From: Trueperaceae bacterium
GTDB taxonomy: Bacteria; Deinococcota; Deinococci; Deinococcales; Trueperaceae
Length of the DNA: 7,947 nucleotides
Direction: 5' to 3'
Assembly: GCA_007130445.1 (NCBI GenBank)
Contig: SLSM01000289.1
Location: forward strand, 1-7,947
In this document: in pieces, positions 1-5,777 of the stretch
Numbering within the stretch: the first letter of the stretch is position 1
Layout of the letters: the number at the start of each line of letters is the position of its first letter
Made by a program: the position numbers and the translations under genes
Notes under the pieces: generated by a model
Told to the model about the DNA's origin: nothing
The model's database searches: none
Seen by the model: the letters and a program-made list of their open reading frames with translations, nothing else

Positions 1-514
1 GCGCCGCCAGGTCGCGGACGATGAGCCAGCTCAGGCTGCCGTGACCGACGATCATGCTCGCGCGCAGTTCGATCGTCGGCACCGACCCGGCCCGCAACGT
101 CTCGCCCACCTCGAGACGGCTGCGTAGGTGCTCGGATCCCGGACCGACCGGCGCCACACCCCCCAGGTACACGATCCGCTGTACCCCGGACTCGGCGGCG
201 ACCGCGGCGAAGTCAGCGGCGGCGGCGACCTCACGCTCGTGGTAACCGGCGCCTTCCCGGATGCCGTGCACCAGGTACAGCGTCGCCTGCACGCCCTCGA
301 GCGCGCGTGCCATCGCGTCGCGGTCGCCCACGTCGCCCTGGACCCAATCGAGCGTTGGCGCGTGTGCCGCCGCTCGTGCGGCGTCCCGCGTGAGCGCGCG
401 CACACGCCAGCCGGCACGCTCGAGCGCCGGACGGACCGCGCTGCCGACGAAACCGGTCGCGCCGGTGAGCAGCAGGGTGCGCTCCGGATCGCTGGGTGTG
501 GGCACCCGGGTCAC
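1..514 (-). CDS. Atypical short-chain dehydrogenase, NAD(P)-binding (3' end outside window)
   Basis: Partial gene: 171 codons are visible and the C-terminus lies beyond base 1. The N-terminus holds a Rossmann dinucleotide-binding loop, LTGATGFVG at residues 16-24, followed by ERAGWRVRALTRD. The acidic motif QGDVGD lies at 59-64, and strand-4/5 motifs ATLYLVHG (77-84) and RIVYLGG (113-119) follow. There is no Tyr-x3-Lys catalytic pair at the usual place, so this is an atypical (NmrA / DUF2867-type) SDR rather than a classical one. Such proteins bind NAD(P)H in the cytoplasm; the substrate cannot be read here. The start chosen is GTG at 514, which overlaps the stop of a 33-codon upstream ORF (GTGA overlap). 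No Shine-Dalgarno precedes it, so translation may be coupled to that ORF. Family assignment is confident; exact start and substrate are not. Confidence 0.85.
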   Translation of the reverse strand, partial: MTRVPTPSDPERTLLLTGATGFVGSAVRPALERAGWRVRALTRDAARAAAHAPTLDWVQGDVGDRDAMARALEGVQATLYLVHGIREGAGYHEREVAAAADFAAVAAESGVQRIVYLGGVAPVGPGSEHLRSRLEVGETLRAGSVPTIELRASMIVGHGSLSWLIVRDLAA

Positions 515-612
515 GACGTGCCGGACGGCACGCCGCGCTCGATCAGGTACCGCGGGGCCGTCGCGCCGATGCCGGGACGACCACCGGTCACGAGCACGGG
601 TCGGGGCTGCAT
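511..612 (-). pseudogene. 33-codon Rossmann-fold fragment overlapping the SDR start
   Basis: ATG at 612 opens a 33-residue ORF that ends in TGA at 513-511, sharing bases with the GTG of the SDR. It contains RPVLVTGGRPGIG followed by LIERG, which is itself the beta1, glycine loop and alpha-A start of an SDR. The downstream gene carries its own complete loop, so a single frameshift does not explain the pair. The likeliest reading is the residual 5' end of an adjacent SDR copy, joined to the present gene by deletion and possibly kept as a translated leader. Alternatively it is a chance short ORF, but the motif match argues against that. Confidence 0.45.
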
Positions 613-618
613 GGTCCG

Positions 619-624
619 AGTGTA
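619..624 (-). promoter_or_regulatory. Candidate -10 element (TACACT) giving a leaderless start at 612
   Basis: Reading the minus strand, TACACT is followed by exactly 6 bases and then ATG at 612. TANNNT this close to a start codon is the pattern of leaderless transcripts, common in actinobacteria and Deinococcus. No recognisable -35 lies 16-19 bases upstream, and no Shine-Dalgarno is present. This is a weak call from one short motif plus its position. Confidence 0.3.
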
Positions 625-774
625 GCGGGTCGAGCGAGCGCCGCCTCTTCCCCGCCACGCCGGCACGACGTTCCGCCGGGCCCTCGCCGGGTAGAAGTAC
701 GTCATGCCGACGCCCTGCACGGCCTCCCGATCCGAGCGGCGCCCACCGTCACGCCGCGCGGCCACGCGCCGCTG

Positions 775-1740
775 ATGCGCGCCGGCGACCACGTCCTCCC
801 CACCGTCACCGGCACCATCGTGCGCCCGCAGACGGGTGTGCGCCTCGACGCCCACGGCCACGCCTGGATCGCCCCACCGCCACTCGTCGACGACATCGTG
901 CCAGCGTTGACGAACGAACCTCAACTCGTTGCCGGCCTCGCGCGCTTCGCCGCGGCCGCCGCTCCGCGCCGCGCGGCACTCCTCGACGTCCAGGCGCCCG
1001 GCTGCGGCCGAGACGCAGCGGCCCTCGCCCGTCTGGCAGCCAAGAGCGGCGTGGCCATCGCGGCCCTCACGGGTTTCCATCGCGCCCGGTCCTACCCGAG
1101 GGGGCTACGGCCCTGGACCACCGCCGAAGCCGCGCTCGGCACCTTCATGCGCGAGCTCGAGGGTGGTCTGCGCGAGGCGCCCATGGCTCGCGCCGCCGCG
1201 ATCAAGGCGGCCTTCACCGGGACGCCCCAGGACGGCGATCCCTGCTGGGACGGGGCCATCGAGGCCAGCGCGCAGACCGGCGCGCTGCTGGTGGTGGACA
1301 CCGAAGGCGGCGCCGGCGTCGAGGACCTGGTCGAGTGGCTGCAGGAGCGCGACGTGCCGCCCGAGCGGCTCTACCTCCTCGACGTCGACCAGCGCGACGA
1401 CGCCGCCCTGCACGTGGATCTTGCGCGCGCCGGCGTGCTGCTCGGCTTCGCCTCGTCCCTGCGCGACGACGGTCGCGCCCAACCGTATGCGCTGTTGGAA
1501 CGGTTGCTCGAGGCCGGCTTGGCCGGCTCGGTCGCCCTCGGCCTCGACCTCGACGCGCCGACGCGCTGGTCGGTGGCGACTGCCGAGGCATCTGGGACGG
1601 GCCCAGCAGCGCTCGTCACGATCGTAGAAGCCAAGCTCCAGGCGCTCGGCGCCGCAGCCGAGGACATCGACATGTTGCTCGGCGGCTCGCTGCTGGAGCG
1701 CGCTGCTCGCCCCGAGGTGCCGTTCGGCCTCGGTCGATAG
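775..1740 (+). CDS. Phosphotriesterase-family amidohydrolase-like protein with altered metal ligands
   Basis: 321 residues, close to the usual 310-350 of the phosphotriesterase (PTE) family, which are cytoplasmic (beta/alpha)8-barrel metal hydrolases acting on lactones or phosphoesters. The N-terminus LPTVTG..., the His-x-His pair in DAHGHAWI (H27, H29), the GRD...L...A..SGV block (78-93), LTGFHR (98-103) and IKAAFTG (143-149, K144 at the place of the carbamylated lysine) follow the family order. The next two ligands normally read v-H-T and G-H-x-D. Here they read VVDTEGG (D175) and LLDVDQ (D203). The final Asp is present in LGLDLDAP (D258 or D260). ATG 775 is chosen because it keeps the whole domain; upstream in-frame codons offer no ATG/GTG/TTG near it. 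No clear Shine-Dalgarno. It converges on the lipoprotein at 1780. Fold assignment is fairly sure; hydrolase activity is doubtful. Confidence 0.75.
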   Translation: MRAGDHVLPTVTGTIVRPQTGVRLDAHGHAWIAPPPLVDDIVPALTNEPQLVAGLARFAAAAAPRRAALLDVQAPGCGRDAAALARLAAKSGVAIAALTGFHRARSYPRGLRPWTTAEAALGTFMRELEGGLREAPMARAAAIKAAFTGTPQDGDPCWDGAIEASAQTGALLVVDTEGGAGVEDLVEWLQERDVPPERLYLLDVDQRDDAALHVDLARAGVLLGFASSLRDDGRAQPYALLERLLEAGLAGSVALGLDLDAPTRWSVATAEASGTGPAALVTIVEAKLQALGAAAEDIDMLLGGSLLERAARPEVPFGLGR

Positions 1741-1741
1741 C

Positions 1742-1780
1742 GCCGAGCCCCGGTGCGCCGGACGCCGCTTCGCGCTCGGC
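1742..1780. terminator. Possible bidirectional terminator hairpin between convergent genes
   Basis: GCCGAGC at 1742-1748 pairs with GCTCGGC at 1774-1780. A small inner CCGG/CCGG stem lies at 1750-1761. It sits between the stop at 1740 and the convergent stop at 1780-1782. There is no T-run, so factor-independent termination is uncertain. Confidence 0.35.
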
Positions 1781-2703
1781 TACCAGAGGTCCGGGAACGG
1801 CACCATGGGCACGAGGTAGCTCCTCGACCGGGTGACCGCCAGCATCAACCGAGCGTCACCAACCGCGTGCACGCGCGTTCCCGTACGACCGGCGGCCAAC
1901 ACGCTGCCAGAGAAGGTACCGCCCAGTTCGGTCACGGTCGCGGCTGGGAGCGCGAAGGAACCGGTGTCGGCCGCGACACAGCTCACGAACGTGGTGACAT
2001 CCGCCGACATCAGGTCGATCGTGACGATCGTGGCGGCGTCGTTCGTCGCTCCCGACCAGCTGAACGTGGTGTCGATGCCCACGGCCCCGGGGGAGCCGGG
2101 CTCCGCAGGCGCGGTGAGCGCGAAGGCCGGCGTGTCGGGGAAGCCGGCGTTGGCGACCGAGGGGTAGTCGTCGCCCGGAACGCTGAGCGTCAGGTCGACG
2201 AGCAACGGTCCTTGGACTGGGCCGCCGGAGCCGTAGGCGATGATCGTATCTTCTCCGAAGGGCGCTTCGGAGCGCTCGAGCTCGAGGAAGGCGGCACCGC
2301 CCGAGCGCACGGCGATGGTGTCGCCTGCACCGAGGAAGGTGATGCCGAGGTCGTCGGGCAGCACGATGCCGGGGAACATGTCGATCGGGTCGCTCGGGTC
2401 GACGTCGAACACGCCGAACACCTGGCAGGTGCCGACGACCTCGCTCCACGGCGCATCGAACAGGTCCGCCGGGACGTCTTCGTCGAACCGCACGAAGAAG
2501 CCGTTCCCACCGACCTGCGCCGTGTCGTCAGCAACCGTGCGCTCGTCGATGACGACGACGCCGACGTCACGGGAACCCGCGGCGATGTCCTCGTCATCGT
2601 TACCGTCGTCGTCGCCGTCGTGGGCGGTGCCGCAGGCGACGAGGAAGGCAAGCAGGGCGACGACGGCTGTCGCGATGACCCAGTTCACGATGCGGCGATC
2701 CAT
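1780..2703 (-). CDS. Putative lipoprotein of unknown function
   Basis: 307 residues. The signal peptide MDRRIVNW plus a hydrophobic run ends in the lipobox LVAC (21-24), so the mature protein should be anchored by C24 to the outer face of a membrane. A very acidic linker (residues about 29-39, mostly D, G, N, E) follows. The rest is beta-rich with no motif I recognise. A segment around residues 205-300 (TFSWSGATN, SVLAAGRTGTRVHAVGDARLMLAV) looks like a beta-sandwich-type repeat region, but this is only an impression. ATG 2703 is chosen over the longer in-frame option at 2853 because it begins the signal peptide and has GGAG 8 bases upstream. It is divergent from the DinB-like gene and convergent with the PTE-like gene. 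No function can be assigned. Confidence 0.8.
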   Translation of the reverse strand: MDRRIVNWVIATAVVALLAFLVACGTAHDGDDDGNDDEDIAAGSRDVGVVVIDERTVADDTAQVGGNGFFVRFDEDVPADLFDAPWSEVVGTCQVFGVFDVDPSDPIDMFPGIVLPDDLGITFLGAGDTIAVRSGGAAFLELERSEAPFGEDTIIAYGSGGPVQGPLLVDLTLSVPGDDYPSVANAGFPDTPAFALTAPAEPGSPGAVGIDTTFSWSGATNDAATIVTIDLMSADVTTFVSCVAADTGSFALPAATVTELGGTFSGSVLAAGRTGTRVHAVGDARLMLAVTRSRSYLVPMVPFPDLW

Positions 2704-2729
2704 GCTGCACGCTCCATTCCGTGATGCGC

Positions 2730-2745
2730 GGCCGTCGTGACGGCC
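2730..2745. promoter_or_regulatory. Near-perfect palindrome in the lipoprotein leader
   Basis: GGCCGTC and GACGGCC are perfect 7-base inverted arms separated by GT. The element lies 27-42 bases upstream of the lipoprotein ATG at 2703, between it and the divergent DinB-like gene. It could be a dimeric repressor site or a tight RNA hairpin in the leader. The two-base spacer favours a DNA operator over a hairpin. No regulator gene is nearby. Confidence 0.3.
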
Positions 2746-2806
2746 TGGCGCCCGAGGTGGCGACGCCCGCACGGCGTCTCGAAAGCCCGCGCCACGTGTG
2801 TCAGCG

Positions 2807-2812
2807 AGCATA
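2807..2812 (-). promoter_or_regulatory. Candidate -10 box TATGCT for the lipoprotein gene
   Basis: On the minus strand the hexamer TATGCT matches TATAAT at 4 of 6 positions. It lies about 100 bases upstream of the lipoprotein start. No good -35 is found at 16-18 bases. If used, the palindrome at 2730-2745 would fall in the transcribed leader. Confidence 0.22.
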
Positions 2813-2903
2813 GCGAAGCCACCGTTCTGCAAGCGTTCCCGTGCCGGGTCCAAGCGGGCCCTCGCTCGCAGTCGGCCGAACGATGTCGTGGAACGCTGCT
2901 GTC

Positions 2904-3377
2904 ATGAGGATTGCTCAGCGCCTGATCGGCAGCTTCCGCCACGCCATCGCCGAGCGGCGCGCACGCGGCAAAGCCCTCGAGCGGCTCGCCGCGGAGCTCG
3001 AGGCGTCGGCACGCACGATGGACGCGAAGCTCGCGGCGGCGGGCGACACGCCCGGCAACCGTGAGGCGATCGCGCACTGGGTGGGCATCGAGCGCTGGGG
3101 GCAGCGCCGCCTGCGCGTCGCACTCGGGGAACCGTTCGTCGAGGACGGCTACCACGCCTACCGACCCGACCGCGACGACGGCGTCGTGGCGCTGCGGCGC
3201 GCGTTCGCCACGACGCGCGCCGAGACGCTGGCCCTGGCCCGGCGCCTACGCGAGGCCGGCGTCGATCCGTCCACCACCGTGCGCCACAACGACCTCGGTG
3301 AGCTCAGCGTCGGCGGCTGGCTGGCGTACCTCGTGCAACACCCCGAGCAGGAGTCGCGTGGCCGCTTGCGCGGCTGA
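2904..3377 (+). CDS. DinB/YfiT-like four-helix protein
   Basis: 157 residues, the usual size for the DinB-like superfamily of four-helix-bundle proteins, which includes metal-binding thiol transferases and many members of unknown role. The first helices are rich in Ala, Arg and Glu. The typical block NREAIAHWVGIERW (52-65, H58, E63) is followed by VRHNDLGELSVGGWLAYLVQHPEQE (126-150 region, H128 and H146), matching the Hn-LGplsv...wl.yl..H...E signature. H58 and H146, perhaps with H128, are candidate metal ligands. ATG 2904 begins the first helix; an in-frame ATG at 2883 is also possible. Only a weak GGAA lies upstream. Its last 74 bases overlap, on the other strand, the run-on end of the frameshifted gene at 3304-4032. 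That overlap is probably a by-product of the frameshift. No neighbour suggests a substrate. Confidence 0.78.
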   Translation: MRIAQRLIGSFRHAIAERRARGKALERLAAELEASARTMDAKLAAAGDTPGNREAIAHWVGIERWGQRRLRVALGEPFVEDGYHAYRPDRDDGVVALRRAFATTRAETLALARRLREAGVDPSTTVRHNDLGELSVGGWLAYLVQHPEQESRGRLRG

Positions 3378-4032
3378 CGCCTGAGGGCCACGGCCGATCA
3401 GAACGTGACAGACCGAACAGCCACTCAGTCGACCGCCCGCTCCAAGCGCGTTCAAGTGCCACTCCCCGTTCGGCACGTGTCTTCGACCCTGACGTCTCGA
3501 GCCAGCGGCGGCACGCACCGCCGGCATCGAACTCGACCGTGGTGGCGACATGGAGGAGCTTCCACCTGCCGACCAGCGCCTCCCGCATCAGCACCTCACG
3601 CTGATCGGCGTCGACCACACGCGTGACGCTCAGGATCCGGTCACCATCGACCACGTACACGCCGGTCGAGCGCAAGGGTGCCAACGCCTCCGCCGCACCA
3701 TCGACCCACATGCGCTCTCTGGTGATGATCACGTCGCCAGCCGACGCCGCCGCGTGGAACTCGACCTCGAGCCGGGCCCCGGCGTCGATCAGGGCAAAGA
3801 GCGCGGGCAGCGCCGCCGTGCCGCGCTCCTCGTTCCAATACAGGCCAAGCTCCGCGTGCGTGACACCGTGGCTGAACATCGCCCGCAACGGCGCCTTGGC
3901 GCCATCGTTCACCAGCGCTGCGTAGCGCTCGATCACCTCGAACTGCGCCGGCGACTGCGCGTCGGCCAGCGAGAGCGCGTGCAGCGCCAGCACGGCGGCT
4001 ACGACCACACACGCCAACCACATTCGTGACAT
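3304..4032 (-). CDS. Exported NTF2-like protein, C-terminal barrel deleted and frameshifted (paralog of 4145-4921)
   Basis: 242 residues as read. A signal peptide (MSRMWLACVVV... ending LADA-QS, cleavage near 25/26) is followed by an NTF2/SnoaL-like domain at about 28-150, with FEVIERYAALV, VIITRERMW, GVYVVDGDRILSVTRV and REVLMREAL. This domain aligns throughout with the adjacent upstream gene, so the two are tandem duplicates. After VEFDAGGACRR (167-176) the match stops: about 50 codons of the second domain are missing. The paralog's tail motif EVDEMCRT is recognisable as RVEDTCRT only in the +1 frame (3496-3452), where it ends in TGA. In its own frame the ORF instead runs on into the DinB-like gene, and residues after about 180 are probably not native. 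ATG 4032 has a strong GGGGGGA 6 bases upstream. It may be a decaying copy, or intact apart from one sequencing error plus an in-frame deletion. Confidence 0.7.
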   Translation of the reverse strand: MSRMWLACVVVAAVLALHALSLADAQSPAQFEVIERYAALVNDGAKAPLRAMFSHGVTHAELGLYWNEERGTAALPALFALIDAGARLEVEFHAAASAGDVIITRERMWVDGAAEALAPLRSTGVYVVDGDRILSVTRVVDADQREVLMREALVGRWKLLHVATTVEFDAGGACRRWLETSGSKTRAERGVALERAWSGRSTEWLFGLSRSDRPWPSGVSRASGHATPARGVARGTPASRRR

Positions 4033-4107
4033 GACCCGTCCCCCCGTCTCCCCCAACTCCATCGGCGGGGGCCATCGATCCGGCCCGCCGTAGGAGCCGC
4101 GCCGTTC

Positions 4108-4138
4108 GCGGCCCACGGACGTCCTGCCCGTGGGCCGC
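4108..4138 (-). terminator. 11-bp perfect hairpin between the two paralogs
   Basis: GCGGCCCACGG (4108-4118) and CCGTGGGCCGC (4128-4138) form a perfect 11-bp stem with a 9-base loop. The hairpin begins 6 bases after the stop codon of the upstream paralog on the minus strand. No U-tract follows, as is usual for terminators in very GC-rich genomes. It may end transcription or partly attenuate expression of the downstream copy. Confidence 0.5.
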
Positions 4139-4144
4139 ATGGCG

Positions 4145-4921
4145 TCAATGCACGATGCGCATCGCGCGCAGCCTGCTGCCCGGCGTCTGGCCGCGTCCTT
4201 GGTTCGTCCGGCACATCTCGTCGACCTCGACGAGTTCGAAGGTGTCGGCCGTCGTGACGTGGACCAGCCACACGCCCTCGTCGGCGGGCTGGCAGATCGA
4301 CGTCGTGTCGTCGCTCACGACGCGCCACGTGCCGTCCTCGATGGCGTACGTACCGCTGTCCAGCGGAGCGCTCTCGAGCAAGGACCGGGAGCCTGCGAAG
4401 CGGTAGCTGCCGTCGGCATCGAACCGCATCACCCCGCCCCCCGCGTACCACGTGCCGATCAGCGCCTCGCGCATGAGCACGTCGCGCTGCTCGGTGTCGA
4501 GCACGCGCGTGATGCTCTGGATCCGCTCACCGGCCACCACGTACACCACGGTCGAGTGCAGCGGCGCCAGCGCCTCGGGCACGTCGTCGCCCCACATGCG
4601 CTCGCGGGTCACGACGACGCTCCCGCCGGCCAGCGCTGCCTCGAACGCGACCTCGAGCCTGACGTTCGTGTCGAGCATGGTCCAGATGTGAGCGTGCGCC
4701 GCCGTCGCACGATGATCGCTCCAGTGCAGCGCGTACTCGGCGAAGGCCATGTCGGCCGCGAGCACCGAGGTCAAGGCGGTCGTGGCCAACGAGCCCCCCT
4801 CCGTGACGATCGACGCGTAGCGCTCGACCGTCTCGAACTGCGGCGGCGCCTCGGACAGCGCGTGCGCGCTCACCGAGAGCATCACCACCGCCATCGCGTA
4901 CCGAACCACCCGTGGTCCCAT
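4145..4921 (-). CDS. Exported two-domain protein: NTF2-like plus lipocalin-like barrel
   Basis: 258 residues. The signal peptide MGPRVVRYAMAVVML... ends at AHA-LS (about 21/22). An NTF2/SnoaL-like domain spans about 28-150 (QFETVERYASIV, SVVVTRERMW at 101-110, STVVYVVAGERIQSITRVLD at 123-142). A second domain from about 154 starts LIGTWYAGG...MRFDADGSYRF, the GTW and dGtY pattern of small lipocalin-like beta-barrels, and contains C210 and C237, which might pair outside the cytoplasm. ATG 4921 has AGGAGG 4-5 bases upstream, a near-perfect Shine-Dalgarno with slightly short spacing. It is the intact copy of the tandem pair; the second copy lies 112 bases downstream on the same strand, beyond a hairpin. 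NTF2-like domains often bind small ligands, but no catalytic residues are evident. It is probably a ligand-binding or scaffold protein of unknown role. Confidence 0.8.
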   Translation of the reverse strand: MGPRVVRYAMAVVMLSVSAHALSEAPPQFETVERYASIVTEGGSLATTALTSVLAADMAFAEYALHWSDHRATAAHAHIWTMLDTNVRLEVAFEAALAGGSVVVTRERMWGDDVPEALAPLHSTVVYVVAGERIQSITRVLDTEQRDVLMREALIGTWYAGGGVMRFDADGSYRFAGSRSLLESAPLDSGTYAIEDGTWRVVSDDTTSICQPADEGVWLVHVTTADTFELVEVDEMCRTNQGRGQTPGSRLRAMRIVH

Positions 4922-4934
4922 GGCACCTCCTCTC

Positions 4935-4954
4935 ACCCGGCGCCGAGGCCGGGT
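4935..4954 (-). other. Leader hairpin just upstream of a strong ribosome binding site
   Basis: ACCCGGC (4935-4941) and GCCGGGT (4948-4954) are perfect 7-base inverted arms with a 6-base loop. On the minus strand the hairpin ends 2-3 bases before GAGAGGAGG, the Shine-Dalgarno of the gene starting at 4921. It could influence translation or mRNA stability, but such stems arise often by chance at this GC content. Confidence 0.25.
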
Positions 4955-5106
4955 CGATCGCCAGGTCACCCGTGTGGATCACATCCCTCTCTACCCCGCA
5001 CGCTAGGCCCGCGAGCGTTCCCGAGGCGTTCCGTCCCAGCGGCGGCTCAGCGCACCGCCGACGCCGCCGTGTCATCACATGGAACGACGCGCTACCACGA
5101 TGCCGC

Positions 5107-5772
5107 ATGCCCGCCATCAGCATCTTCAACGACGTGATTGGCCCCGTCATGCGCGGGCCGTCGAGCTCGCACTGCGCGGCTGCGCTCCGCATCGGTCGGC
5201 TCGCGCGCGACCTGATGGACGGCGACATCGCCGACGTGCTCGTCGAGTTCGACCGCGAGGGCTCGCTGCCGACCACACGCGCGAGCCAGGGATCGGACAT
5301 GGGCCTGTTCGGTGGGCTGCCCGGCCGGGAGGCCGACGACGAGCGCCTCCCCGACTCGACCCTGGCGCTGGCCGATGCGGGCATCGACCTACGCATCGAG
5401 ACGGTCGACGTGGGCGACCCGCATCCGAGCACCTACCGGCTGACGCTGCGCAACGCGCAGGAACAGCGCAGCGTGATCGCGATCTCGACCGGCGGCGGCA
5501 TGATGCAGGTCATCCGGCTCGACGACGTCCCGCTGACCCTCGACGGCGGCTACGCCGAGACGCTCATCTGGTTGGCTGGGGACCAGCGCGACGCGGCCGA
5601 GCGGCTGGCGACCCGCATCGACGCCGACGAGGTCCTGATCCACCAGACAGACGGCGGCATGCTGGTCCAGGTGCAGGCGGCGACGCTCGTCCCAGACGAC
5701 GCGCTGGCCGGACTCCGGCCGTCGTGTCGCGCACACGCTGCTCGGGCCGGCCCCTTGACAGCGACCTCGTAG
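5107..5772 (+). CDS. L-serine dehydratase beta-type segment, lacking the Fe-S alpha domain
   Basis: 221 residues. ISIFNDVIGPVMRGPSSSH (4-22) is the hallmark of the beta chain of iron-sulfur L-serine ammonia-lyase, which converts serine to pyruvate and ammonia in the cytosol. QGSDMGLFGGL, HPSTYRLTLRN and AISTGGGMMQV follow in the family order. The ASB-type block is followed by an ACT-like stretch (ETLIWLAGD... to LVQVQAAT, about 154-197). The wording resembles single-chain enzymes, in which an alpha domain with the cluster-binding cysteines and catalytic site comes next. Here the ORF stops about 15 residues after AGLR, and only 5 bases separate its stop from the convergent gene at 5778. No alpha domain is found in any frame. 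Either it is truncated and inactive, or it is a stand-alone beta subunit (about 220 residues, as in B. subtilis SdaAB) with alpha elsewhere. ATG 5107 is used; no clear Shine-Dalgarno. Confidence 0.82.
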   Translation: MPAISIFNDVIGPVMRGPSSSHCAAALRIGRLARDLMDGDIADVLVEFDREGSLPTTRASQGSDMGLFGGLPGREADDERLPDSTLALADAGIDLRIETVDVGDPHPSTYRLTLRNAQEQRSVIAISTGGGMMQVIRLDDVPLTLDGGYAETLIWLAGDQRDAAERLATRIDADEVLIHQTDGGMLVQVQAATLVPDDALAGLRPSCRAHAARAGPLTATS

Positions 5773-5777
5773 ATCGC

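Noticed and set aside
261..1835. 524-codon plus-strand ORF
   Set aside because: It is Arg/Pro/Ser-rich with no motif and is out of frame with both the SDR and the PTE-like gene. Long stop-free shadows are expected at this GC content.
5012..5032. Imperfect direct repeat CGAGCGTTCC / CGAGGCGTTCC upstream of the serine dehydratase segment
   Set aside because: There are only two short units with an inserted base and no link to a promoter; consistent with chance.
4130..5137. 335-codon plus-strand ORF antisense to the two-domain exported protein
   Set aside because: The minus-strand frame has a signal peptide, a Shine-Dalgarno and a paralog. The plus frame only mirrors it (HALVGG, ARDALDP) and has no start context.
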